Shown here: positions 8,417-16,111 of the stretch, piece after piece
Layout: each line of letters opens with the position of its first letter
Numbering within the stretch: the stretch's first letter is position 1
Assembly: GCA_947488195.1 (NCBI GenBank)
Contig: CANKYR010000007.1
Coordinates: forward strand, 1-42,483
Source: Flavobacteriales bacterium
Lineage (GTDB): Bacteria > Bacteroidota > Bacteroidia > Flavobacteriales_D > Sanyastnellaceae
Direction: 5' to 3'
DNA length: 42,483 nucleotides
Translations under genes and position numbers: made by a program
Notes under the pieces: model-generated
What the model saw: the letters and a program-made list of their open reading frames with translations, nothing else
Databases searched by the model: none
Told to the model about the DNA's origin: nothing

Positions 8417-9647
8417 TTTTAACCGATTAGTTTTATTTTTCATTGTAATCTTTTTCATCTCTTGTTCAGCGCCTAAAAAACTTCGAGAAAATCAATTCGG
8501 CAAGAACGAATTTTATTTTCAACCGTTAGTGAACCTTGTGCATTGTAGCAACGACTCTTCAAATTTACTATTGGAATTCGACGCAGATCAACTTCTTTAT
8601 TCAAGAAAATCTACGCATGAAAATTTCACTGCGCAATTGGAAGTTGAAGTCATTATAACCAAACAAAAAGAAAATTCCGACACCCTTCGATACACCTACA
8701 CACCCAACCAAATGCAGGAATCAGGCGTTTGGAGGAAGGAAATACCCTTACCTATTTCCTTTGGCAATTCCGAGGTTGTTGTTACGCTTAAAGATTTAAA
8801 TCGCCGCGCACAACACCAAAAGAAATTCAGTTTTTTGAAAAACGATCGGCCAAGTACGTATGATATTCGAGTGACTGCGAGCGGTTTAAACACGCCCGTT
8901 TATGATCAGTACTTAGTCACCGGCGACACGATACATCTCGACTTTCCGCGATTTAAAAATTCAGAATACCCACCGGTTGAAATTTTTTCGCTCACCGAAA
9001 TTCCGAATCTTCCTCCACCAGCCTTCTCGAACAACTCACCTGTAATTCCTGATTCAACATCATTCAGTTTAACCAATTTAAGTTTCGACGGAAGCCGCTA
9101 CAACTTTATTGCAGAGAACAAATCATACCTTTTCCGAACTAAAAATTCCTCGCAACTTTATTTGTATTCGAATGGCGAATTTCCCACGACTACCTCATTA
9201 AAGGATTTGATTGCTCCGTTGAGATACATCACGTCCAAATCCGAATTCGAATACATTTACAATGTGCGCGATCCATACACCAGTTTTTGTAATTTCTGGA
9301 AAGACTGCGGTGGCTCTGAAGAAAAAGCCAAAGAACTCATCTCTATTTTCTTTCGAAGAGTAAACACCTCCAACACGTATTTCTCTACTGCTGTGCCGGG
9401 TTGGAGAACAGATCGCGGAATGATTTACATTATTTACGGAAAACCTACACGGGTTGAAAACGTTGGATACAGCGAACGTTGGGTATATGGCGACGAGACC
9501 ATTCCTGGATCTTTTTCATTCCTCTTTCGATACAAAAAAGACAACCTCTCGAACAACGTTTATATACTTCAACGCGACGGTCTATACAGAAGCAGTTGGG
9601 AGATTGCCGTTAACACCTGGAGACAAGGAAGAGTATTTCGCGAATAA
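8391..9647 (+). CDS. GWxTD domain lipoprotein
   Basis: About 418 aa. The N-terminal signal ends in a lipobox-like FISC at about residue 24, followed by SAPKK, so the protein is probably lipid-anchored. The body is beta-rich, and the C-terminal domain carries the family hallmark GWRTDRGMIYIIYGKP near residue 330, followed by RVENVGYSERWVYGD. GWxTD proteins are found in Bacteroidota and related phyla; their function is unknown. I chose the ATG at 8391; an earlier ATG at 8382 and a TTG at 8376 are also in frame. All three overlap the end of rmuC. The ORF ends 16 nt before the rRNA methyltransferase start. Confidence 0.88.
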   Translation: MNQQKSQPNFNRLVLFFIVIFFISCSAPKKLRENQFGKNEFYFQPLVNLVHCSNDSSNLLLEFDADQLLYSRKSTHENFTAQLEVEVIITKQKENSDTLRYTYTPNQMQESGVWRKEIPLPISFGNSEVVVTLKDLNRRAQHQKKFSFLKNDRPSTYDIRVTASGLNTPVYDQYLVTGDTIHLDFPRFKNSEYPPVEIFSLTEIPNLPPPAFSNNSPVIPDSTSFSLTNLSFDGSRYNFIAENKSYLFRTKNSSQLYLYSNGEFPTTTSLKDLIAPLRYITSKSEFEYIYNVRDPYTSFCNFWKDCGGSEEKAKELISIFFRRVNTSNTYFSTAVPGWRTDRGMIYIIYGKPTRVENVGYSERWVYGDETIPGSFSFLFRYKKDNLSNNVYILQRDGLYRSSWEIAVNTWRQGRVFRE

Positions 9648-9651
9648 GACT

Positions 9652-9659
9652 TACTTTTG
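9652..9659 (+). promoter_or_regulatory. -7 box (TACTTTTG) four bases before the methyltransferase start
   Basis: Perfect TAnnTTTG followed by CAAC and a GTG start at 9664. The spacing is identical to that at rmuC and the 4987 gene. No -33 TTG at normal spacing. Confidence 0.4.
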
Positions 9660-9663
9660 CAAC

Positions 9664-10422
9664 GTGAGACCTACTACATCATCATCATCGAAATCGAATT
9701 TAATCATTGGCATTCATCCACTGGAAGAAGCTCTTGATGCAGGGAAAAACATTGACAAGGTTCTTTTCAACAAAGAATTACGCAGCGATAAATTGCGTCA
9801 GTTGAAAGACCGCTTGAAAAAAGAAAAAATTCCCTTCGTACTTGTTCCCGAAATAAAACTCAATAAAATAACCCGCTCCAATCACCAAGGCGTTTTGGCC
9901 TTCATGGCTCCTATTGCCTTTGCAGATTATGAGAATGTGGTTATGAATGCCATTGAAAGTGGCGAGCCACCTTTGTTTCTGATTCTCGACCGCGTAACAG
10001 ATGTTCGGAATTTCGGAGCTATTTGTCGCTCGGCTGAATGCTTCGGCGTAAAAGGTATAATTGTTCCGGAAGTCGGAGCCGCTCAAATAAATGAAGATGC
10101 TCTAAAAGCTTCGGCCGGGGCACTCATGCATTTGAATATTTGTAAGGTGAAAAACCTTCTCGACGCATTAGACTATTTGCACGCCTCTGGAATTGGCTCC
10201 GTTGTTCTTTCTGAAAAAGCTACAGTGAGTCTTCAAGAATTTCAAAAATCGCGTGATCAAAATTTGGGATTGTGCATCATAATGGGTTCTGAGGAAGATG
10301 GAATTAATCCGCAGCTATTGAAACGCGCACATCAATTGGTTACTATTCCAATGAAAGGACAAACAAGTTCTTTGAACGTTTCAGTTGCAGCAGGAATTGC
10401 TCTTGCTTCATTAACAGCTTAG
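9664..10422 (+). CDS. rlmB: TrmH/SpoU family 23S rRNA 2'-O-methyltransferase (RlmB-like)
   Basis: About 252 aa. It has the N-terminal substrate-binding subdomain (IIGIHPLEEAL) and the three SpoU motifs of knotted SAM-dependent 2'-O-ribose methyltransferases: motif 1 DVRNFGAICRSAECFG, motif 2 IIMGSEEDGI, and motif 3 IPMKGQTSSLNVSVAAGIAL. RlmB methylates G2251 of 23S rRNA; other TrmH relatives act on other sites, so the exact target is inferred. The open frame extends back to 9454 inside the GWxTD gene, but homology begins at about IIGIHP, so the GTG at 9664 behind a -7 box is the best start. It is convergent with the porin gene, with a 4-nt overlap. Confidence 0.88.
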   Translation: MRPTTSSSSKSNLIIGIHPLEEALDAGKNIDKVLFNKELRSDKLRQLKDRLKKEKIPFVLVPEIKLNKITRSNHQGVLAFMAPIAFADYENVVMNAIESGEPPLFLILDRVTDVRNFGAICRSAECFGVKGIIVPEVGAAQINEDALKASAGALMHLNICKVKNLLDALDYLHASGIGSVVLSEKATVSLQEFQKSRDQNLGLCIIMGSEEDGINPQLLKRAHQLVTIPMKGQTSSLNVSVAAGIALASLTA

Positions 10423-11969
10423 AATCTCACTCCAAACGAAAAACTAAATTGCACCAGTAGGTTGTCGATGCTCGCCATTGAAATCAATGAAGGGTCATAG
10501 AGGAAATACCCATCCTTATTTTTCGTAATCATCAAAGCACCGTCGCAATAGAAATCGTCTTTTTTATACCCACCACCGACATTCCAATTGAACAGAGGCT
10601 CTGCAGGTTTTTGAGCGAGTTCGGTGTAAACCGAAGTTCTATAGCCAACCCCCGCTCTTAGGCGATAAACATCTCCCAAGCGAAACTCGGTCCCCAATCT
10701 CCCTTTATGCACACGCTTGAAATTCTCCTGAATTGCTTGATTTTCTAAAGCGAATTCCGAAGTGCCACCTGTAATTCCGTACATCGTCATTTTCGAGAAA
10801 TCAGAAGACTCATAGTCTGCAGATAAAATCCCAAAATTCCCCAAGATCAATGCAGCGCCAGCACCCATTGCAGATGGGATTTGAAAACCATAATCAAAAA
10901 CATTTTTATCAGAAGAATAACTATATGGGGTAGCTCCAATCGTAGTCTCCATCTTCGCTATATAATTATCGCTAATCGATTGCTTGCACGAGGAATGCCA
11001 AAAAGCACCCAAGCGCACATAAGGACTAGGGACATACTGAACACCCAACTTAGCTTGAACTGAAGGGCCTTTTGTTAGAACATCGGAGGTGTTATTGTCT
11101 TCGATTAAAGAATAATTCACAGCAGTGCCGTTAGAAGAAAAAGATTCCGAATATGTTGAATTCTTTTCAAACACAACTTTGCGAAAGGCAAAGGATGCTC
11201 CAAAAAACAATTTCTCCCCGAACGCACGCGCAACACTTAAACAAGTCTCGCGAACATACCCTGTCTCTTCCGCATGTTGTCGGCGAGTGAAGGTATTGTT
11301 ATCTATGTTGACGTGCTGATAAGGTTCAGAAATTCCGGGGTTAATTAAATAATTCTCCCAAGCCAATCCTGCACCGAAAGGGAAAGAAGCAGTCACATCT
11401 GTATTTGCAGGATTGTAATCATTCAACTGGTTGGTATATACATCGAGCAAGGAAGACTGATTGTCACTCGATTCTAAATCGTATTTTCTTTTAAACGATT
11501 GGGTTCTTCCATAGGCCAATCCGTAAATCCAAGGACCCCATCCAGATCCTGCTGTTCCGAATGTTGAAGTAAATCCGAACGTATTTATTCCCAATCCGGT
11601 TGCCCCGGTGGAAGAAACCTGGTTGTTAAAATCGACTTGTGTTGATCGAGAAAGCAAACTCAATCCAAACTCCATATTCTGCTTTTTGTAGGCAGCAATA
11701 CCTGCTGGATTTTGAAAGAAGTTAGTAATATCTGCACCTAACGCAGTGTAGGCACCACCCATGCCCAATGCACGATTGGAATATGCACCAAACGTATTCG
11801 AGAATCTCAACGCATCGTCTTCATTCTGAGCAAAAACGCAATTCACACTGAGTAAAAAAATACATAGAGTTGAAACTAATCCCCCCTGGCGAAGCACCTT
11901 GTGCAGCATCTTGTAATACACCTTGTGCAACACCTTGCTATGCATCTTTTGAAAAATCTTGCTTCGCAT
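10419..11969 (-). CDS. OMPP1/FadL/TodX-like outer-membrane transport protein
   Basis: About 516 aa from the ATG at 11969. The mature protein starts with the family signature ALGMGGAYTALGADITNFFQ followed by NPAGIAAYK, then a 14-strand-type barrel ending VQFSFSFGVRF. FadL-like proteins pass hydrophobic compounds across the outer membrane; the substrate here is unknown. The stop of the upstream lipoprotein gene and this ATG overlap (TGATG), implying translational coupling. The first 30 residues are odd: a tetrapeptide ladder KIFQ-KMHS-KVLH-KVYY-KMLH-KVLR encoded by a repeat element, placed before the real hydrophobic signal (LVSTLCIFLLSVNCVFAQ). A shorter start at the Met of MLHKVLRQGG would keep a normal signal peptide. 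A TTG at 11972 is also in frame. Confidence 0.88.
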   Translation of the reverse strand: MRSKIFQKMHSKVLHKVYYKMLHKVLRQGGLVSTLCIFLLSVNCVFAQNEDDALRFSNTFGAYSNRALGMGGAYTALGADITNFFQNPAGIAAYKKQNMEFGLSLLSRSTQVDFNNQVSSTGATGLGINTFGFTSTFGTAGSGWGPWIYGLAYGRTQSFKRKYDLESSDNQSSLLDVYTNQLNDYNPANTDVTASFPFGAGLAWENYLINPGISEPYQHVNIDNNTFTRRQHAEETGYVRETCLSVARAFGEKLFFGASFAFRKVVFEKNSTYSESFSSNGTAVNYSLIEDNNTSDVLTKGPSVQAKLGVQYVPSPYVRLGAFWHSSCKQSISDNYIAKMETTIGATPYSYSSDKNVFDYGFQIPSAMGAGAALILGNFGILSADYESSDFSKMTMYGITGGTSEFALENQAIQENFKRVHKGRLGTEFRLGDVYRLRAGVGYRTSVYTELAQKPAEPLFNWNVGGGYKKDDFYCDGALMITKNKDGYFLYDPSLISMASIDNLLVQFSFSFGVRF

Positions 11970-11971
11970 CA
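11885..11971. repeat. Palindromic element of degenerate 12-nt units (copy 1)
   Basis: On the plus strand the segment reads as successive 12-nt units resembling RCAYCTTGYRCA (GCACCTTGTGCA, GCATCTTGTAAT, ACACCTTGTGCA and so on). Its ends form an inverted repeat: GCGAAGCA at 11889-11896 and TGCTTCGC at 11960-11967. Near the centre is TTGTGCAA. A related element with the same layout lies at 25297-25379. This copy covers the start codon and first 28 codons of the FadL-like gene. Confidence 0.65.
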
Positions 11972-13030
11972 AGGCCTCTTACTCGGTGAAGTTGAACGCG
12001 ACGGAGAACTGTGAGATGGCGTGCTTGTTCTAGCCGGAGTAGTCGTTCTTGAAGGCGTGCTATGCGTCGGCGCACTGTGTGTTGGGGTTGACCGAGATGG
12101 TGAAGGAGAAGTAGTGCGACGCGGAGTGCTGTGGCTCGGTGAACTATAACTCGGCGTTGAGCGCGACGGAGTAGCGTAAGTTGGTGAATTGTAATTCGGA
12201 GCTGTGCGCGCTGGAGCCGGCGTTGACGTAGAAGGTGAGCTTCCTGGTGAAGTATATTCCGGAGTTCCTGCAGAACGAGAATTTGCAGGGGCCGAATAAT
12301 TTCCGTTTGATCGAACCGTAGTCACGGGCTTAGGGGTGCGAGAAGTTTCCGCAATCGGTTCAACCAAGTTTTTTTGAAGTACCCCGCCATGGTAGGTTGA
12401 AGAATTTCCAGTTCCAACGCTAGTTGGTCTGCGGTGATGGTGCGTGACATTCGTAGTTTCTCCGTTTCCTGTTGAGCCACCACCCCATCCATTTCCATTC
12501 CCATTGTTGTTATTTCCGTACCATCCGTTTCCATTGCCATATCCACCCCATCCTAAACCACCCATTCCATATCCATAAGGGTTGTAACCATATCCACCAC
12601 CATAGGGGTTATATGAACTGTACGGATTGTAACCAAATCCACTGTTTCCATAATTACCATAACCACCGTAGTTGTTGTATGGGCTGCTTGAACCGAAGCC
12701 CATTCCATAACCACCGCCATTGCAGTAATTCGAAAAAGCATTCAATCCATAACTCAACTGCCAACCGCTAACTGGATTAAAAGTCGCTCTTGGATTTGTT
12801 CCTCCGTTTACGGAATTTGCACGAGAAGCTGAATTCGGATCGTAATAATCGTCTCCCACCGTGGCAGCGCTCGCCACTAAGGTGTTGTCGTAAAACAACT
12901 CCTTTCCATTCCAGTACATTTCATCATCCTCCGCGCGGGTACGATCATCCGTCAAATTTTCAAAACTTGCACAAGAACTCAATGCAAGAACTGCCGTGAA
13001 GAAGTAAAAATTTCGTTGTAGCACTTTCAT
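11969..13030 (-). CDS. Low-complexity lipoprotein (Gly/Tyr/Asn-rich then Ser/Thr/Pro-rich)
   Basis: 353 aa. The signal peptide ends in a lipobox (LALSSC, Cys20). Residues about 20-95 form a moderately normal domain (DDEMYWNGKELFYDN). Residues about 100-190 are an almost pure Gly/Tyr/Asn/Pro segment (YGNYGNSGFGYNPY...). Residues about 230-353 are a Ser/Thr/Pro/Arg tail with a repeating SRSTPSYSSPS-like pattern. Proteins with this layout are probably extended, surface-exposed lipoproteins; no enzymatic motif is visible. The stop overlaps the ATG of the FadL-like gene (TGATG), so the two are coupled and may work together at the outer membrane. Function unknown. Confidence 0.8.
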   Translation of the reverse strand: MKVLQRNFYFFTAVLALSSCASFENLTDDRTRAEDDEMYWNGKELFYDNTLVASAATVGDDYYDPNSASRANSVNGGTNPRATFNPVSGWQLSYGLNAFSNYCNGGGYGMGFGSSSPYNNYGGYGNYGNSGFGYNPYSSYNPYGGGYGYNPYGYGMGGLGWGGYGNGNGWYGNNNNGNGNGWGGGSTGNGETTNVTHHHRRPTSVGTGNSSTYHGGVLQKNLVEPIAETSRTPKPVTTVRSNGNYSAPANSRSAGTPEYTSPGSSPSTSTPAPARTAPNYNSPTYATPSRSTPSYSSPSHSTPRRTTSPSPSRSTPTHSAPTHSTPSRTTTPARTSTPSHSSPSRSTSPSKRP

Positions 13031-13041
13031 AATCGTATGGA

Positions 13042-13076
13042 TTTGATAGTTTAAAGGTAATAAGGTTTTACATTTG
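13042..13076 (+). promoter_or_regulatory. Promoter of proS
   Basis: TTTG (13042-13045) and a perfect -7 box TACATTTG (13069-13076) are separated by 23 nt, the upper end of the range reported for Bacteroidota promoters. Transcription would start near 13080, leaving a 5' leader of about 15-20 nt before the ATG at 13099. Confidence 0.6.
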
Positions 13077-13098
13077 CTTCTTCGAAAAAAGAAAAAAA

Positions 13099-14568
13099 AT
13101 GGCCGAGAAAATTCCTACAAGAAAAGAAGACTACTCCAAATGGTACAACGAACTTGTGATGCAAGCCGATTTGGCGCAACACAGCGAGGTGAAAGGATGC
13201 ATGGTTATTAAACCTTATGGCTATGCCATTTGGGAAAAGATGCGCGATCAGTTGGACATTCGGTTCAAAGAAACGGGACATCAGAACGCCTATTTCCCTT
13301 TGTTGATACCGAAAAGCTATTTGAGTAAAGAAGCTGCGCATGTCGAAGGGTTCGCCAAAGAGTGTGCCGTTGTTACCCATTACAGACTTAAGTCAGAAAA
13401 TGGAGGTGTTGTCGTAGACCCAGATGCAAAATTGGAAGAAGAATTAATCATTCGTCCAACCAGTGAAACCATCATTTGGAACACATACAAAGGCTGGATT
13501 CAGAGCTACCGAGATCTACCTCTACTGATTAACCAATGGGCGAATGTCGTTCGTTGGGAAATGCGCACGCGATTGTTTTTAAGAACTGCAGAGTTCTTGT
13601 GGCAGGAAGGACATACTGCGCATTCAACGGCGCAAGAAGCGATTGAAGAAACAGAGCGCATGCTCGATGTGTATGCTGAATTCTCAGAAAACTTCATGGC
13701 CATGCCTGTTATCAAAGGAAGAAAATCTGAGAGTGAACGTTTTGCAGGCGCAGTAGACACCTTGTGTATTGAGGCATTGATGCAAGATGGAAAAGCGCTT
13801 CAAGCCGGTACTTCGCACTTCTTAGGACAGAACTTCGCAAAAGCATTCGATGTGAAATTCGCTACAAAAGAAGGAAATACAGAATATGTTTGGGCTACTT
13901 CATGGGGCGTAAGCACGCGACTAATGGGTGCGCTAATCATGACGCACAGCGACGATAAAGGACTTCGTGTTCCGCCTAAATTGGCTCCTATTCATGCCGT
14001 GATTGTTCCAATCTATAAAGGACTTGAGCAGTTGGAGGTTATTCGTGAAAAAATTCTCCCATTGGTAAAGGCGTTGAAGGCGAAAGGTATTGTTGCTAAA
14101 TTCGACGACGATGATAGCAAGCGCAGCGGATGGAAATTCGCTGAATATGAATTGAAAGGGGTTCCTGTTCGTTTAGCTATGGGACCGAAAGATTTGGAAA
14201 ACGGAACGGTTGAAATTGTGCGTCGAGATACTTCTGAAAAATCTACTGTTGCCTTCGAAGGTGTTGAAAGCACCATTGAGCAATTGTTAGAAGACATTCA
14301 AGCGAATATGTTCAACCAAGCGTTGGAGTTCAGAAATGGACACATGACAGAGGTTGACGATTACGAGACATTCAAGAAATTGCTCGACGAAAAAACAGGA
14401 TTCTTCTCGGCTCATTGGGATGGAACTGCAGAAACAGAGGAGCTTATTAAAACAGAAACCAAAGCCACCATTCGTTGCATACCGTTCGACGGACCAACGG
14501 AACCTGGAGTTTGCATGGTAACTGGAAAACCAAGTGAGAGACGTGTATTATTCGCTAGAGCCTATTGA
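13099..14568 (+). CDS. proS: Prolyl-tRNA synthetase (short, archaeal/eukaryote-like type)
   Basis: The 489-aa class II aminoacyl-tRNA synthetase charges tRNA-Pro with proline. Features: N-terminal [19 protein letters not shown]; catalytic-core motif 2 region [20 protein letters not shown] with [15 protein letters not shown]; motif 3 region [20 protein letters not shown]; the anticodon-binding domain from about residue 300; and a C-terminal extension ending in the conserved FARAY tyrosine. The short length and the absence of an inserted editing domain between motifs 2 and 3 identify the ProS type 3 form, as in Thermus and many Bacteroidota, rather than the E. coli type. The next gene starts one base after the stop. 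Confidence 0.97.
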   Translation: MAEKIPTRKEDYSKWYNELVMQADLAQHSEVKGCMVIKPYGYAIWEKMRDQLDIRFKETGHQNAYFPLLIPKSYLSKEAAHVEGFAKECAVVTHYRLKSENGGVVVDPDAKLEEELIIRPTSETIIWNTYKGWIQSYRDLPLLINQWANVVRWEMRTRLFLRTAEFLWQEGHTAHSTAQEAIEETERMLDVYAEFSENFMAMPVIKGRKSESERFAGAVDTLCIEALMQDGKALQAGTSHFLGQNFAKAFDVKFATKEGNTEYVWATSWGVSTRLMGALIMTHSDDKGLRVPPKLAPIHAVIVPIYKGLEQLEVIREKILPLVKALKAKGIVAKFDDDDSKRSGWKFAEYELKGVPVRLAMGPKDLENGTVEIVRRDTSEKSTVAFEGVESTIEQLLEDIQANMFNQALEFRNGHMTEVDDYETFKKLLDEKTGFFSAHWDGTAETEELIKTETKATIRCIPFDGPTEPGVCMVTGKPSERRVLFARAY

Positions 14569-14569
14569 T

Positions 14570-15241
14570 ATGGAAACGAAGGAACAGATACTTTCATTAC
14601 TCAAAAACAAAAGCGTCTTAAAGCAAGACGTTTTTCACAACACCATTGCGCAGTTCAATTCGTTGAAGAACGTTTTAAAAAACACCATTCAAGAATTAAC
14701 AGCGCAATTTGGAAATACCGATTCGCGAGTTTCGTTTGAATACCGCGACAGAGGCGCCTTTCAATGTGAGATTCGTGTTGCTGGTGATTTACTTATTTTT
14801 CAAATGCACACCAATGTTTTTCAATTTGAAAAAGAAAGCAGCTTTTGGCAAACCGGATATTTAAAGGAGCGTCCTGAAAACAGCTATGTGGGGACTATAA
14901 ACGTTTACAATTTTCTGTCAGATTCTTTCAGATACGACAGAACTGCTGACGTGGGGTATTTACTAGCGCGTGTTTTCATTAACAAAGAAAATCATTTCGT
15001 GGTACAAGGAAAAAAGCAATTGGGAATCATGTTTAACGACATTGTTGCTTCAAACTTCGACACTGCCAATCAGGCCAAATTCGTAGATCAAGTTGTTCTA
15101 TACGCTTTGAATTTCGACCTACTCATTCCGCCTTATGAAAACCTTCACCAAATAACTGTGGAAGAAATGCAAGACATTAACCACAGTGGTAGCTTGGCTA
15201 CCGGGAAACGCATGGGTTTTCAGTTTAGCACTTTCAAATGA
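14570..15241 (+). CDS. Conserved hypothetical protein downstream of proS
   Basis: About 223 aa from the ATG at 14570, one base after the proS stop, so it is almost certainly co-translated with proS. The open frame extends upstream to 14534, but that part lies inside proS. No signal peptide or membrane segment is present. The sequence is soluble alpha/beta in character, with notable stretches FEYRDRGAFQCEIRVAGDL, YVGTINVYNFLSDSFRYDR and NHFVVQGKKQLGIMF. I recognise it only as a conserved uncharacterised Bacteroidota protein. The tight linkage to proS may be incidental. Confidence 0.8.
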   Translation: METKEQILSLLKNKSVLKQDVFHNTIAQFNSLKNVLKNTIQELTAQFGNTDSRVSFEYRDRGAFQCEIRVAGDLLIFQMHTNVFQFEKESSFWQTGYLKERPENSYVGTINVYNFLSDSFRYDRTADVGYLLARVFINKENHFVVQGKKQLGIMFNDIVASNFDTANQAKFVDQVVLYALNFDLLIPPYENLHQITVEEMQDINHSGSLATGKRMGFQFSTFK

Positions 15242-15298
15242 TTAAAAAACAAAGACTTCTTCTCTAATAAAATCTGAGCGCAACAGCTGGTATATTCC

Positions 15299-15306
15299 TA
15301 TTTTTG
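15299..15306 (+). promoter_or_regulatory. -7 box (TATTTTTG) four bases before a short upstream ORF
   Basis: Perfect TAnnTTTG followed by GTAA and an ATG at 15311. No -33 TTG is seen 17-23 nt upstream. This ATG opens an 8-codon ORF rather than the main gene. Confidence 0.35.
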
Positions 15307-15310
15307 GTAA

Positions 15311-15337
15311 ATGTATATACACCACTTAAGCATATGA
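15311..15337 (+). CDS. Possible 8-codon leader ORF coupled to the lipoprotein gene
   Basis: ATG at 15311 gives MYIHHLSI and stops at TGA 15335-15337, which overlaps the ATG (15334) of the downstream gene as ATGA. The start lies exactly four bases after a perfect -7 box, as at three other genes here. This would make a leaderless mini-ORF that delivers ribosomes to the main start. It may equally be chance, given its length. Confidence 0.25.
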   Translation: MYIHHLSI

Positions 15338-16056
15338 AAAAAATACTGTTCGCAATTATAAGTCTTATTATTATCGCTTCTTCTTTTAGTTCTTGCACGG
15401 TTGAAAAGCGCGTGCATCAGGAGGGTTATCATGTTTCATGGAAGCACAAGCATGCTTCCGCTTCTGAGATTAAATCAACTCAAATAGAGCAATCGCAAGC
15501 GGAAACCCCTCCTATTGTCCACGAAGAAATCACACCGAACGTTCATTCGGTCGAAACAGTTTCGGCGAGTAATTCTGAGAACATCGTTATCCAACCACAG
15601 AAGCGCACCGTTCTTCAAGCGAAGAAAGACACCGTTATACCAGATCAGCCAAAAACGCAAGAAGAATACTTCAGCAATACGTATACTCCACCTGCACGTC
15701 CAGACGAATTGCAAGACATTAAATTAGCGAATTGGGCATTGGGACTGGGAATTGGAGCCGTATCATCACCTCTTTGGGTAACGCTTCTCTTTTTGCTACT
15801 GTTCGCTCTAGTGGGTGCTACTTGGTCCGGCTTTAGTGCATGGACAGCTTTGGGGCTCGCAATTATTGTAGGCGGAGGAATATTCATTACACTTGAAATA
15901 TTAGCCATCACCTTTGCCATTCGCTTTCTGCGCATGCACGGGAAAGACCCGAACTACCGCAAGTACCGCAGTCGCGCTATCACCGGGCTTATACTCGCAG
16001 GTATTTATCCAGCAATAATGCTTCTCAACATTATTATTGGATTGGCGATGATTTGA
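15334..16056 (+). CDS. Membrane lipoprotein with C-terminal transmembrane segments
   Basis: About 240 aa from the ATG at 15334, giving MKKILFAIISLIIIASSFSSC, a lipoprotein signal with Cys21. An upstream in-frame TTG at 15304 is less likely. A hydrophilic linker (about residues 22-130) rich in Glu, Ser and Thr is followed by three hydrophobic segments at about 145-165, 168-190 and 213-235 and an RYRKY-type basic loop (DPNYRKYRSR). Lipoprotein plus polytopic membrane tail is an odd combination also seen in uncharacterised Bacteroidota families (DUF4190-like tails); function unknown. Confidence 0.75.
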   Translation: MKKILFAIISLIIIASSFSSCTVEKRVHQEGYHVSWKHKHASASEIKSTQIEQSQAETPPIVHEEITPNVHSVETVSASNSENIVIQPQKRTVLQAKKDTVIPDQPKTQEEYFSNTYTPPARPDELQDIKLANWALGLGIGAVSSPLWVTLLFLLLFALVGATWSGFSAWTALGLAIIVGGGIFITLEILAITFAIRFLRMHGKDPNYRKYRSRAITGLILAGIYPAIMLLNIIIGLAMI

Positions 16057-16080
16057 TGTTTCGAATGTCAATAAATAAGT

Positions 16081-16088
16081 TAGCTTTG
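16081..16088 (+). promoter_or_regulatory. -7 box (TAGCTTTG) before the 1287-aa adhesin gene
   Basis: Perfect TAnnTTTG ending 23 nt before the TTG start at 16112. A TTTG lies at 16052-16055, but the 25-nt spacing is longer than usual. Confidence 0.4.
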
Positions 16089-16111
16089 CAATACCTTACT
16101 TCCTTGATCCA

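Noticed and set aside
9454-9663. Upstream extension of the rRNA methyltransferase frame
   Set aside because: It lies inside the GWxTD gene, out of frame with it, and family similarity starts only after the GTG at 9664.
12472-12771. His/Cys-rich plus-strand ORF that looks like a metal-binding protein
   Set aside because: It is the antisense reading of the Gly/Tyr/Asn-rich block of the lipoprotein gene; His comes from the complement of GGNGYG-type codons.
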